DNA of 64,000 nucleotides, taken from contig NZ_JH815185.1 of assembly GCF_000296385.1 (NCBI RefSeq), positions 886,317-950,316 on the forward strand, given 5' to 3'. Positions 1-8,051 of the stretch are shown piece after piece. Within the stretch, counting starts at the first letter, position 1, and the number at the start of each line of letters is the position of its first letter. A model generated the notes under the pieces. That model was not told the origin of the DNA, ran no database searches, and worked only from the letters and a program-made list of their open reading frames with translations. Position numbers and translations under genes: made by a program. This stretch comes from Lachnoanaerobaculum sp. OBRC5-5. GTDB lineage: Bacteria; Bacillota; Clostridia; Lachnospirales; Lachnospiraceae.

Positions 1-129
1 TGTAAATATCGGAAGATATAGAGTTGTAAGCACGATAACCACAGCAAGTATCAGACTGACAAACATCCTGAATCTGTACGGATGCAACAGGCTTAAAATT
101 CTTTTTAAAGTATTTTTATTTTTATTCAT
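1..129 (-). CDS. ABC exporter subunit (permease-ATPase), 5' end only
   Basis: The reverse strand reads ATG at 129..127 and then an open frame to the window edge (about 43 residues). It has a basic start (MNKNKNTLKRILSLL) followed by a hydrophobic helix, as at the N-terminus of a fused permease-ATPase exporter. It begins one base after the stop of the preceding exporter gene (131-1855), so the two are co-transcribed. The neighbour has a degenerate ATPase site, so this protein is expected to be the partner with the intact site in a heterodimer. Only the start is visible; the family call rests mainly on context. Confidence 0.7.
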   Translation of the reverse strand, partial: MNKNKNTLKRILSLLHPYRFRMFVSLILAVVIVLTTLYLPIFT

Positions 130-130
130 T

Positions 131-1855
131 TTAATCCGCCTCCGTCATTATCTGTGAACTGTATATTTCCCTGTAGATAGGATTATTCTTCAAAAGTTCT
201 TCATGAGTACCGATACCTACAATTTTTCCGTCATCCAGTACTATTATTCTGTCGGCACTTTTTATTGAAACTATTCTTTGGCTGACTATAAAAGTTGTAA
301 TATTTTTTATCTCTTTAATTGCCCTTCTGAGTCTTGAATCAGTGGCATAGTCAAGTGCTGAAGATGAATCGTCAAGTATAAGTATTCCCGCTCTTTTTAC
401 AAGACTTCTTGCAATGGAAAGCCTCTGTTTTTGACCTCCGGAAAAATTATTTCCATACATTGCTACTTCAGAATCAAGCTTGCCTTCTTTTGAGTTTATT
501 ACATCTGTTGCCTGAGCAATATCCGCGGCTTTATACAATTCTTCATCAGTTGCACTCTCATCTCCCCAAAGCAGATTGTTTCTTATATTTCCTCTAAAAA
601 GTCTTGACTTTTGCTCAACCAAAGCCACATTTTTTCTTAGAGAATCTAAAGTGTACTCTTTTATATCTCTACCCGCAATTTTTATACTGCCTCTGCTTAT
701 ATCATAAAATCTTGGAATTAGATTTATAAGAGAGCTCTTTCCTGAACCCGTACCGCCGATTATACCTATGGTTTCTCCCTTTCTTACAGAGAATGTTATA
801 TCTGAAATCGCCTCTTCTTTTGATTTTGGATATGCGAATCCCACGTTTTCAAAAGTTATTATATCTCCGTCAAAATCATTTAAGACAAGTTCACTGTTAC
901 CACCATTTATAGAAGACTTTATATCAAATATCTCATTTATTCTCTTGGCACAGGCACTAGCCTTTGCTAAAAGTATTATGAGATTTGCAAACTTTACAAG
1001 CTCAACAAGTATCTGTGACATATAATTTATAAGAGCAACTACCTGACCGGTAGTGAGATTACCTATATTTACCTGTATACCTCCTGCCTGAAGTATGGCT
1101 ACTATACCTAAGTTAACTATAACATAAGTAAGAGGATTTAAAAGTGCGGATATATTTCCCACCCTTACCTGATCTTTGTAGAGATCCTCTGTCGCAATAT
1201 CATATTCACCGATTTCACTTCTTTCTTTTGAAAAGGCGCGAATCACTCTGATACCTGTAAGATTTTCTCCTGTTTTTCCAAGTACCTTATCAAGCTTTCT
1301 TTGTACATTTCTATAGAGTCCTATACTCTTGGACATTATGAGTGCAACTATTATTGATAATATTAATATTACAATAAATGCAATCAGTGACATTTTAGCA
1401 TCTATATTAAAAGACATTATAAATGCACCTGCAACTATAAATGGCGACCTCAAAACCAACCTGAAAAATCTGTTTACACCGTTTTGTACCTGATCACTGT
1501 CATTTGTTATTCTGGTTACCAAAGTTTCTCTTCCAAGTATATCAGTCTCTGCATGTGAAAACTGTAAAATATGAGCAAACAAATCATCTCTAAGTTTTGT
1601 TCCGAAACCGGTTGCAGCCTTTGCACTGAAATACTGTGCAACTATAGCTGATGTAAGCCCTATTACAGCTAATGTCACAAGCAGGATTCCCATCTTTATA
1701 ATATAATTTGAATCTTTATTTCCTATTCCGATATCAATAATTTTTGCTATAACAAGCGGTACCAAAAGTTCAAATGCCGCCTCCAAAAATTTAAATAATG
1801 GTGCAAGAACAGACTCAACTTTATAATCTTTTAAATATCTAACCAGTCTAAGCAT
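131..1855 (-). CDS. heterodimeric ABC exporter subunit with degenerate ATPase site
   Basis: A 574-residue protein with six predicted membrane helices (residues 1-310), then an ATPase domain. Walker A is GGTGSGKSS, the signature is FSGGQKQR and Walker B is ILILDDSSSALD. The residue after Walker B Asp is Asp instead of the catalytic Glu, and the switch His is Gln (IVSQRI). This pair of changes is the mark of the degenerate half of heterodimeric exporters such as TM287/288, LmrCD and BmrCD. ATG at 1855 follows a strong AGGAGG. The gene for the partner starts one base downstream. Substrate unknown: multidrug or lipid export are usual. It acts in the cytoplasmic membrane. Confidence 0.93.
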   Translation of the reverse strand: MLRLVRYLKDYKVESVLAPLFKFLEAAFELLVPLVIAKIIDIGIGNKDSNYIIKMGILLVTLAVIGLTSAIVAQYFSAKAATGFGTKLRDDLFAHILQFSHAETDILGRETLVTRITNDSDQVQNGVNRFFRLVLRSPFIVAGAFIMSFNIDAKMSLIAFIVILILSIIVALIMSKSIGLYRNVQRKLDKVLGKTGENLTGIRVIRAFSKERSEIGEYDIATEDLYKDQVRVGNISALLNPLTYVIVNLGIVAILQAGGIQVNIGNLTTGQVVALINYMSQILVELVKFANLIILLAKASACAKRINEIFDIKSSINGGNSELVLNDFDGDIITFENVGFAYPKSKEEAISDITFSVRKGETIGIIGGTGSGKSSLINLIPRFYDISRGSIKIAGRDIKEYTLDSLRKNVALVEQKSRLFRGNIRNNLLWGDESATDEELYKAADIAQATDVINSKEGKLDSEVAMYGNNFSGGQKQRLSIARSLVKRAGILILDDSSSALDYATDSRLRRAIKEIKNITTFIVSQRIVSIKSADRIIVLDDGKIVGIGTHEELLKNNPIYREIYSSQIMTEAD

Positions 1856-1922
1856 AATCCTCCTATCTGTTTGCGTACAATTTCTTTATGATAATGCTTT
1901 TTTAACAGATTGTCAAAGTAAA

Positions 1923-1965
1923 AGGCATATATTTATAATGTGTTTTTCATTATAAATATATGCCT
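1923..1965 (-). terminator. intrinsic terminator after uppP
   Basis: Perfect 18-bp inverted repeat (1923-1940 with 1948-1965), 7-nt loop. On the minus strand it is followed by TTTTAC. It lies just after the uppP stop and separates it from the ABC exporter genes. Confidence 0.75.
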
Positions 1966-1970
1966 GAAAT

Positions 1971-2804
1971 TTATCCCATCAAAGATGATACAAAATACCA
2001 TACAAGCACTACAAGTCCAAGACCGATTCTGTAGTAACCGAAGAATTTAAAATCATTTTTCTTTATCCAGTTCAATAAGAAACTTATAGAGAAAACAGAT
2101 ACCACAAATGCAACTATCATTCCAAGTAAAAGATATACAACTTCCGCTGCAGTATAGTGGAAACCGAATTTAACCAGTTTCAAAAGGCTTGCACCGAACA
2201 TTATCGGTATACTTAAGAAAAAAGAAAACTCAGCCGATACGGCTCTTGAAGCTCCTAAAATCATGCCGCCTATAATAGTCGCCCCTGACCTTGATGTTCC
2301 CGGTATAAGTGCAAGCACCTGAAAGAATCCGATAAATAAAGCGGTCTGATAATCTATTGCATGAACGCTTTTGATACTGTCAATCCTCTTTTTATTGGAA
2401 TTTTCTATCATAATAAATAAAATTCCATAGATAATCAGTGCCATAGATACCACAAATCCGTTATAAAGATGTGCATCCAGCCAGTCATCAATTAAAAACC
2501 CAAGCATAGCAGCCGGCAAACATGCAATAATAATCTTCTTCCACAATTCAATGGTAAGTCTTCTCATCTTTGAACTTTTACCCCTGCTGAACGGATTCAG
2601 CTTTTTAAAATATAAAACCACAACAGCCAAAATAGCACCAAGCTGTATAACCACCATAAACATTGATTTGAATTCTGTGCTTGCATTAAGTCTGATAAGC
2701 TCATCAATCAAAATCATATGACCTGTGGAACTTATAGGCAACCATTCCGTTATACCCTCTACAATACCGATAATTATGACCTTGAGTATCTCCAGTATAT
2801 TCAT
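1971..2804 (-). CDS. uppP: undecaprenyl-diphosphatase UppP/BacA
   Basis: Membrane phosphatase that converts undecaprenyl diphosphate to the monophosphate, recycling the carrier lipid for peptidoglycan synthesis and giving bacitracin tolerance. The N-terminal motif EGITEWLPISSTGH (Glu-rich and SSTGH) and the later PGTSRSGAT motif are the two catalytic signatures of the family. About eight hydrophobic helices; 277 residues, usual length. An upstream in-frame ATG at 2819 exists, but AAAGGATT sits correctly before the ATG at 2804, so I use 2804. It follows ung by 24 nt and probably shares its transcript. Confidence 0.96.
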   Translation of the reverse strand: MNILEILKVIIIGIVEGITEWLPISSTGHMILIDELIRLNASTEFKSMFMVVIQLGAILAVVVLYFKKLNPFSRGKSSKMRRLTIELWKKIIIACLPAAMLGFLIDDWLDAHLYNGFVVSMALIIYGILFIMIENSNKKRIDSIKSVHAIDYQTALFIGFFQVLALIPGTSRSGATIIGGMILGASRAVSAEFSFFLSIPIMFGASLLKLVKFGFHYTAAEVVYLLLGMIVAFVVSVFSISFLLNWIKKNDFKFFGYYRIGLGLVVLVWYFVSSLMG

Positions 2805-2828
2805 ACTAATCCTTTCCATATTTATCTT

Positions 2829-3506
2829 CTAAATATTCTCTATCTGCCAATCAATCGGCGATATATTATTTTTTATCAAAAATTCATTTGCTTTTGAAAA
2901 ATGTTTACATCCGAAAAAACCTCTATATGCGGAAAGCGGACTTGGATGCACAGTCTTTAATACCAAATGCTTAGGGTTATTCAGCATCTTAGCTTTTGAT
3001 ATTGCGGCACTTCCCCATAACATAAACACAATAGGTCTGTCCGTCTCATTTATAATATTTATTATCGCATCTGTAAAATTCTCCCAGCCCTTTCCCTGAT
3101 GTGAAAAGGCTTTATGAGCTCTTACTGTCAGTATGGTATTAAGTAAAAGCACGCCCTGTTCAGTCCATTTTAACAAATTTCCGTTATTAGGTATATATGT
3201 ACCTACATCGTCATGAAGCTCTTTATATATATTTACAAGAGATGGCGGAATTTTCTTTTGAGACTTAGGTACTGAAAAAGATAAACCATGTGCCTGATTT
3301 TCTCCATGATAAGGGTCCTGTCCCAAAATCACAACTTTAATATTTGATAAAGGTGTAAGATGTAATGCCTCAAATATCTTATATGCCGGCGGAAATACCG
3401 TATGTGTACTGTACTCCTCTTTTACAAATTCATACAAACTTCTGTAGTATGGTTTTTTAAACTCTCCGCTAAGTACTTCCTTCCACTCTCCGGTCAATTC
3501 ACTCAT
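2829..3506 (-). CDS. ung: uracil-DNA glycosylase
   Basis: Family 1 uracil-DNA glycosylase, 225 residues, which removes uracil from DNA as the first step of base excision repair in the cytoplasm. The water-activating motif GQDPYHG (about residues 62-68), the Asn-containing NTILTVR and the DNA-intercalation loop HPSPLSAYRGFFG near the C-terminus are all intact. Length is normal. It is the first gene of a two-gene unit with uppP; the pairing looks like simple co-transcription, without a shared pathway. Confidence 0.97.
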   Translation of the reverse strand: MSELTGEWKEVLSGEFKKPYYRSLYEFVKEEYSTHTVFPPAYKIFEALHLTPLSNIKVVILGQDPYHGENQAHGLSFSVPKSQKKIPPSLVNIYKELHDDVGTYIPNNGNLLKWTEQGVLLLNTILTVRAHKAFSHQGKGWENFTDAIINIINETDRPIVFMLWGSAAISKAKMLNNPKHLVLKTVHPSPLSAYRGFFGCKHFSKANEFLIKNNISPIDWQIENI

Positions 3507-3657
3507 ATATAATACCCCGATTACTTCGTTTTTTAAAGTATATAGTTTATTCTATCATAGCTAATTGTCCTATACAAGGTTTTAAATAATGTCAATTATG
3601 CTAATTTAATGTTAAACAAATAAAATTTATTAACTTCTATTAAGTTAGTCTTACCTA

Positions 3658-3686
3658 TTTACAAGCAATATACTTTGCCTTATAAT
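3658..3686 (+). promoter_or_regulatory. sigma-A type promoter of the DUF364 gene
   Basis: -35 TTTACA (3658-3663), 17-bp spacer, -10 TATAAT (3681-3686). This predicts a start near 3693 and a leader of about 60 nt. The preceding 150 bp between ung and this promoter is AT-rich and I see no gene in it. Confidence 0.75.
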
Positions 3687-3751
3687 TATTTTGCAGCAGT
3701 AAATTGTATGCATTTTAATATTAATGTATTTACTTTTAATAAAGGAGAATT

Positions 3752-4597
3752 ATGAAGGATATTAAAAGAATACTGGAGCTCAATCTTGCTCTGTATAAGA
3801 AATATGATATTCCCATAGCCAATTTGGAAGAATTTGTCTTCGGATTCAAATGGGCAATGGCTATTGATAATAATCAAAAAATAAGTTTTGCACTCAGAAT
3901 AGGTAATGAAAAGCCTATAGCTGAATATGAGTCTATCATAAGAGAGCTTATAGGCAAGCCTTTAGATCAATGTATTGTTGAACTTTTACTTAAAGAAGAT
4001 GAAACACTTCGTACTATACTTGTTGTACTTAGCAATTTGATGAGCAAACCTTTAAACACCGTTGAGCTTCTAAAAGACAGAGGTATTGAGCGTAGCGAAG
4101 GTCTTAATTTTAAATATGATGTAAAGGATATGAAGGTAGGACTTATAGGATATGGTGTTTATATCAGATTTTTCCTTAACAAATGTAAGGAATTCCATGC
4201 ATTTGATCTACTTCCTGAAAAGCAGATTCTAAGCTATCATATATCAAAGGACAGTACGGAAGTTTATCCTAAAAATATTTATTTCCACCTTGGAGAAGAT
4301 GCTCTGAGGCATAAGGACGTGCTTAAGGATCTTGATATAATTATTATGTCAGGTTCCACTCTTGTAAATAACTCATACCTTGATATATTAAATGCCTGTA
4401 CCAATGCAAAAATAAAAGGAATATACGGTCCAAGCAGTGAGCTTTCACCTGACTACCTTTTTGAAGCAGGTTATAATTATATTTTCAGTATGAATGCAAA
4501 AGACTCTAAAACATATCTTGACTGCTCATTTGCAGCTATTCCTAACTTTGAAACATTTGAAGTTATGGATCTTTATGAATTGAAAAAGATAAATTAA
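3752..4597 (+). CDS. DUF4213/DUF364 family protein
   Basis: A 281-residue cytoplasmic protein with the two-domain plan of the DUF4213-DUF364 family: an N-terminal enolase-like region (1-100) and a C-terminal Rossmann-like half starting at VGLIGYG (about 130). The closing motif GPSSELSPDYLFEAG is typical of DUF364, in which the helix after the PS/TA turn lines the ligand pocket. Family members have been proposed to bind or chelate metals, with no agreed function. It stands alone, with its own promoter and AAGGAG site (ATG 3752), and converges on the thiamine transporter genes. Confidence 0.75.
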   Translation: MKDIKRILELNLALYKKYDIPIANLEEFVFGFKWAMAIDNNQKISFALRIGNEKPIAEYESIIRELIGKPLDQCIVELLLKEDETLRTILVVLSNLMSKPLNTVELLKDRGIERSEGLNFKYDVKDMKVGLIGYGVYIRFFLNKCKEFHAFDLLPEKQILSYHISKDSTEVYPKNIYFHLGEDALRHKDVLKDLDIIIMSGSTLVNNSYLDILNACTNAKIKGIYGPSSELSPDYLFEAGYNYIFSMNAKDSKTYLDCSFAAIPNFETFEVMDLYELKKIN

Positions 4598-4602
4598 ACC
4601 TG

Positions 4603-4640
4603 AAAACGCCCCGGATAACTTAATATTCGGGGTGTTTTTA
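4603..4640 (+). terminator. bidirectional terminator between convergent genes
   Basis: Hairpin with arms AACGCCCCG and CGGGGTGTT closed by AT pairs and followed by TTTTTAT. An A-run on the other side lets it also serve the thiamine transporter operon on the minus strand. Confidence 0.8.
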
Positions 4641-4649
4641 TATCCGGTT

Positions 4650-5411
4650 TTATGTATTACCGCTTTCAAGGCAACCTATTACAGACTTTTTATAGTCCAA
4701 AAACTCTTTTGTAAGCTTAAAAGAATTATCTCTTACCGAGGTTTCTATTTTTATCTCCGTTTTTATACCTCCGTCTCCAAGAATATAAATTCTGTCCGAC
4801 AGAAGTATCGCCTCGTCCACATCATGGGTTATAAATATGGTAGAAGTTTTATATTTTCTTCTCATATTCATATACCAGTCATGCATCTCATCCTTTGTAA
4901 TGGCATCCAGTGCGGAAAATGGCTCATCAAGTAAAGAAACATCTTTTGAAAAAAGATATGTCCTTAAAAGTGCAATTCTTTGCCTCATACCTCCTGAGAG
5001 TTCTTTAGGATATTTCTTTGCATAGGCATCCAGCTTAAACTCTTTTAACATTTCATTTGCCTTTACCAATGCATCCGCTTTCTTTTCCTTTTTTATCAAA
5101 AGAGGAAGTGCCACATTCTCTTCTATCGTCATATAAGGCAGCAAAAGGTCTTTTTGAAATGAATAGCTTATAATCCCTGATTTACCTGTGATATCCTCTC
5201 CTCTATATATTACCTTTCCTGCATCGGGCTTTAACAGTCCTGCTATTATATTGAATAATGTACTCTTTCCGCTTCCGCTTACTCCAAGAAGTGAAACCAA
5301 CTCATTATCTTTAAGTTCGATATCTACATTTGAAATAATCTGTCTTTCATCATATCCGAAGCTTACATTTCTTACTTCTAAAATAACCTCACTATTTTGT
5401 GATGAATTCAT
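4650..5411 (-). CDS. thiZ: thiamine-precursor ABC transporter, ATPase (ThiZ-like)
   Basis: ATPase of a nitrate/taurine/HMP-type importer, about 253 residues. Walker A GVSGSGKST, signature LSGGMRQR, Walker B LLDEPFSALD and switch His FITHDVDEA are intact. It is the last gene of the riboswitch-controlled operon (thiamine-binding protein, permease, substrate-binding lipoprotein, ATPase), which fixes the substrate as a thiamine precursor, probably a hydroxymethylpyrimidine. A TTG at 5417 is in frame, but the ATG at 5411 is preferred. The start overlaps the end of the substrate-binding gene by 20 nt, suggesting coupled translation. Confidence 0.88.
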   Translation of the reverse strand: MNSSQNSEVILEVRNVSFGYDERQIISNVDIELKDNELVSLLGVSGSGKSTLFNIIAGLLKPDAGKVIYRGEDITGKSGIISYSFQKDLLLPYMTIEENVALPLLIKKEKKADALVKANEMLKEFKLDAYAKKYPKELSGGMRQRIALLRTYLFSKDVSLLDEPFSALDAITKDEMHDWYMNMRRKYKTSTIFITHDVDEAILLSDRIYILGDGGIKTEIKIETSVRDNSFKLTKEFLDYKKSVIGCLESGNT

Positions 5412-6396
5412 TATCAAGTCCCGCTCCCTCGTCTATAGGGTTTTCTAAAAGGTTGTTCTCATTTAGCCATTTATAAAATTCTCCCCATCTGTCGGCATCA
5501 ATATACCCCCATGGAGTACCTTCATCGATGTATTGAGCTGATAAATACTCCTGAGATGCCATAGCAAGATTTTTATCTATCTCAGGTGCATATTTTAACA
5601 GTATTTCCGCAGACTCCTTCGGATTTCCTGCAGCAAACTCGTATCCTTTTTTTGTAGCCTCAAGAAAGCTCTTAACCGTGTCCTTATCATTTTTTATCAT
5701 ATCATCATTTGTAAAAATTACAGGTGTATAATAGTCAAATGTTGGATTTATATCTTTAAAAGCAAAATAATCAAATTCAAATCCTTTGACATTTGCTGCA
5801 ATACCTGCCCATCCATAATATACCCAGATAGCGTCTACCTGTTTGCTGCTAAGTGCAGATACCTCATCTGTAACTGTTGAGGGTATAAGATTTACCTTGC
5901 TGAAATCTCCACCGTCCTTTTCAACTACATTTTTTAACATAGCTTTTTCTATAGGCATATCCCATGTCGCATAATTTTTACCTTCAAGTCCCTTAGGTGA
6001 TGTAATTCCGTCATCTTTTCTTGACATTATTCCTGAAGTATTATGCTGTGTTATAGCTGCAACCGCCTTTATAGGAAGCGCATTGTCTCCTGAAAGTGCT
6101 CCTGCCATAGTATCCTGAAAGGATACGCCAAAGTTTGCCTTACCGCTTGCAACAAGTACTTCCGCACCGTCCTCAGGCGGTTGAACTATTTCAAGTTCAA
6201 TTCCTGCATCCTTATAGTATCCCTTCTCCATTGCAACATAAAATCCTGTATGATTTGTATTCGGCGTCCAATCAAGTACCAAAGTCAGCTTTTTACTGCC
6301 GGTTTCTGTATTCTTTTTACTCCCACAGGCAGTACTTCCCAAAACCAAAGCACCTACGCTTAATGCGACAAATAAATTCTTAATTACTTTTTTCAT
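5392..6396 (-). CDS. thiY: NMT1/THI5-like substrate-binding lipoprotein (ThiY)
   Basis: A 334-residue extracytoplasmic binding protein. The signal peptide ends in the lipobox LGSTAC (Cys about residue 24), so it is anchored to the membrane by lipid. The mature part begins LTLVLDWTPNTNHTGFYVA, the hallmark of the NMT1/THI5 fold that binds pyrimidine precursors of thiamine such as formylaminopyrimidine or HMP. ATG 6396 follows GGAGGAG. It overlaps the permease gene upstream and the ATPase gene downstream. The TPP riboswitch in front of the operon supports the thiamine assignment. Confidence 0.92.
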   Translation of the reverse strand: MKKVIKNLFVALSVGALVLGSTACGSKKNTETGSKKLTLVLDWTPNTNHTGFYVAMEKGYYKDAGIELEIVQPPEDGAEVLVASGKANFGVSFQDTMAGALSGDNALPIKAVAAITQHNTSGIMSRKDDGITSPKGLEGKNYATWDMPIEKAMLKNVVEKDGGDFSKVNLIPSTVTDEVSALSSKQVDAIWVYYGWAGIAANVKGFEFDYFAFKDINPTFDYYTPVIFTNDDMIKNDKDTVKSFLEATKKGYEFAAGNPKESAEILLKYAPEIDKNLAMASQEYLSAQYIDEGTPWGYIDADRWGEFYKWLNENNLLENPIDEGAGLDNEFITK

Positions 6397-7144
6397 GTTT
6401 CTCCTCCCATGGCATGGATATCTTCTCCAAAATATCCACCGCCTTTAATAATAATAAACTAAGTATAGATATAATAATTATAACTGCAAACATCTTGTCA
6501 AAGGCATATGCCTTTCTTACCCTTGTCATATATACGCCAAGACCTCTAAATCCACCAAGCCATTCAGATATTACACCTCCTACTACAGAGTATGAAGCTG
6601 AAATCTTCAATGCCGCAAAAAATTTTCCCATAGATGAAGGCAGCTTTATAAATTTATAAATATCAATTTCGCTTGCACCCATAGACTTTAAAAGGTTTAT
6701 CTCATCTTTGTCCGTACTCTTAAAACTTTCAAGTACACCTATCGTAATAGGGAAAAAAGTCACAAGTACTATCAGTATAATTTTAGGCAAAAGATCATAT
6801 CCGAACCATAATACCAAAAGCGGTGCAATTGCTATTGTAGGAATCGTTTGGCTGATAATAATAATCGGATAAAAGGTTTTATAAAGTTTTGAAAATCTGT
6901 CCATTAACAATGCAAATAAAAGTCCCAGTAGCACTCCTACTGTCAGTCCAAGCATACTTTCAAGCAGCGTATACAAAAGATGATACATGAGTAATGAAAA
7001 ATCTTCTACCAATGCACTTACTATCTGCACAGGTGAAGGCATAAGATATCCCGGTATTATTTGTAGGCTGCAAAGCATCTGCCAGATCAACAAAAATAAA
7101 ACACCAAATCCGATCGGGTATATACTGTCTCTTTTATTTTTCAT
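6380..7144 (-). CDS. thiX: thiamine-precursor ABC transporter, permease (ThiX)
   Basis: A 254-residue binding-protein-dependent permease with about six membrane helices. The conserved cytoplasmic EAA loop (SMGASEIDIYKFIKLPSS, about 155-172), which docks the ATPase, is present. It works with the lipoprotein encoded just downstream (overlap 17 nt) and the ATPase after that. Its ATG at 7144 overlaps the end of the thiamine-binding protein gene. Length and motif order are normal for the SsuC/ThiX group. Confidence 0.9.
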   Translation of the reverse strand: MKNKRDSIYPIGFGVLFLLIWQMLCSLQIIPGYLMPSPVQIVSALVEDFSLLMYHLLYTLLESMLGLTVGVLLGLLFALLMDRFSKLYKTFYPIIIISQTIPTIAIAPLLVLWFGYDLLPKIILIVLVTFFPITIGVLESFKSTDKDEINLLKSMGASEIDIYKFIKLPSSMGKFFAALKISASYSVVGGVISEWLGGFRGLGVYMTRVRKAYAFDKMFAVIIIISILSLLLLKAVDILEKISMPWEEKHEKSN

Positions 7145-7439
7145 CTGTATGGTGTTTTGTCACCTTTCTGTCTATTGTAAGCAAGTCTCCGTCAGGTTTA
7201 AAGCTTACTTTAATATAAGCCATTACCCCCGGTGCACCTGCTCTTATCGCCACATGTTGGCATTCCTTTACAATATCCATAAGTTCGTCATATTCGCCCT
7301 CAATGGTTGTTTCAAAAGGACCGACATAATATTTCAAACCTGTACTCTTTATATATGCTATTACCTCATCTACAATTCTTACTATTTCTTCATTGTCATA
7401 TACTTCAGGTAATGTCTGTATAGCTACACTCGCATTCAT
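7134..7439 (-). CDS. MTH1187/YkoF-type thiamine-binding protein
   Basis: A 101-residue ferredoxin-fold protein of the Thiamine_BP (DUF77) family: MNASVAIQTLP at the start, YYVGPFETTIEGEYDELM in the middle and the GAPGV turn later are its usual blocks. Such proteins bind thiamine or a precursor as small oligomers in the cytoplasm; in B. subtilis the two-copy version YkoF goes with a thiamine transporter. The start is ATG 7439, because GGAGG stands 5 nt before it; the in-frame TTG at 7451 is part of the leader. First gene after the TPP riboswitch. Confidence 0.88.
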   Translation of the reverse strand: MNASVAIQTLPEVYDNEEIVRIVDEVIAYIKSTGLKYYVGPFETTIEGEYDELMDIVKECQHVAIRAGAPGVMAYIKVSFKPDGDLLTIDRKVTKHHTDEK

Positions 7440-7449
7440 ATTTACCTCC

Positions 7450-7478
7450 AAAAAAGACTGCTCTACGGCAGTCTTTTT
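7450..7478 (-). terminator. riboswitch expression-platform terminator
   Basis: Hairpin GACTGC/GCAGTC extended by A/T pairs and ending in a run of T on the minus strand, between the TPP aptamer and the first start codon. Its position points to transcriptional attenuation when TPP is bound. Its 3' T-run abuts the GGAGG of the first gene. Confidence 0.85.
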
Positions 7479-7481
7479 CTT

Positions 7482-7556
7482 TCCTACGCCGGCATTACCC
7501 GGATCAGGTTATGGGTTAAGGTAAAAACCTCTCTCAGCCGTATTAGCACCCCTTCA
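7482..7556 (-). promoter_or_regulatory. TPP riboswitch (THI element)
   Basis: Read on the minus strand it has the conserved blocks GGGGTGC, GGCTGAGA, ACCTTAACCC, AACCTGATCCGGGTAATG and CCGGCGTAGG in the right order. These are the pyrimidine- and pyrophosphate-sensing halves of the thiamine pyrophosphate aptamer. It controls the downstream transporter operon. Confidence 0.97.
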
Positions 7557-7629
7557 AATATTTACTTTGATTATAATACGAATCCAAAAAAATTCAATCA
7601 AATTTTTTATAAAAAATAAAAACTTTTAG

Positions 7630-7658
7630 TTGACAGATTAGAGCTTAACTGGTATAGT
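7630..7658 (+). promoter_or_regulatory. promoter of the tRNA cluster
   Basis: -35 TTGACA (7630-7635), 17-bp spacer, -10 TATAGT (7653-7658): near-consensus. Predicted start about 7665, eleven bases before tRNA-Trp. Confidence 0.85.
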
Positions 7659-7675
7659 ATCAAAGTACCTTACAG

Positions 7676-7746
7676 AGGGGAATAGTTCAATGGTAGAGCA
7701 ACGGTCTCCAAAACCGTAAATGGGGGTTCGAGCCCCTCTTCCCCTG
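7676..7746 (+). tRNA. tRNA-Trp (CCA)
   Basis: A 71-nt cloverleaf: acceptor AGGGGAA pairs with TTCCCCT, anticodon loop CTCCAAA gives CCA, T arm GGGGTTCGAGCCCC. No encoded CCA end. First of four tRNAs in one transcript. Confidence 0.95.
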
Positions 7747-7756
7747 CTTTAAATCT

Positions 7757-7830
7757 CGAGGTGTGGCTCAGTTTGGTGGAGTGCAGCGTTCGGGACGCTG
7801 AGGTCGCAAGTTCGAATCTTGTCACCTCGA
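7757..7830 (+). tRNA. tRNA-Pro (CGG)
   Basis: A 74-nt cloverleaf: acceptor CGAGGTG pairs with CACCTCG, anticodon stem CAGCG/CGCTG with loop TTCGGGA gives CGG, T arm contains GTTCGAATC. Reads CCG. Confidence 0.94.
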
Positions 7831-7837
7831 TTTATAA

Positions 7838-7909
7838 GGCCAATTGGTCAAGCGGCTAAGACGGCGCCCTCTCACGGCGCAAACCCGGGTTCGATTCCCG
7901 GATTGGTCA
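7838..7909 (+). tRNA. tRNA-Glu (CTC)
   Basis: A 72-nt cloverleaf: acceptor GGCCAAT pairs with ATTGGTC, anticodon stem GCGCC/GGCGC with loop CTCTCAC gives CTC, T arm CCCGGGTTCGATTCCCGG. Reads GAG. Confidence 0.94.
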
Positions 7910-7911
7910 TT

Positions 7912-7936
7912 AAAGGAAGAGTGAAACTCTTCCTTT
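7912..7936 (+). repeat. hairpin between tRNA-Glu and tRNA-Thr
   Basis: Perfect 10-bp stem AAAGGAAGAG/CTCTTCCTTT with a TGAAA loop, followed by ATTCAT. It has no long T-run, so it may be a processing signal or a weak terminator inside the tRNA transcript. Confidence 0.6.
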
Positions 7937-7948
7937 ATTCATATATAT

Positions 7949-8021
7949 GCTTGTGTAGCACAGTTGGTAGTGCAACTCATTCGTAATGAGTAGGTCGTCG
8001 GTTCGAGTCCGATCGCGAGCT
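7949..8021 (+). tRNA. tRNA-Thr (CGT)
   Basis: A 73-nt cloverleaf: acceptor GCTTGTG pairs with CGCGAGC (two G-T pairs), anticodon stem ACTCA/TGAGT with loop TTCGTAA gives CGT, T arm GTCGGTTCGAGTCCGAT. Reads ACG. Confidence 0.94.
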
Positions 8022-8022
8022 T

Positions 8023-8051
8023 AAAAAAGCTGCCTTTCGGCAGCTTTTTTA
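8023..8051 (+). terminator. bidirectional terminator, tRNA cluster / rsfS operon
   Basis: AAAAAAGCTGCC-TTTC-GGCAGCTTTTTT: a GC-rich 6-bp core flanked by A and T runs on both sides, so it can end the tRNA transcript (+) and the rsfS transcript (-). It overlaps the last codons of rsfS. Confidence 0.9.
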
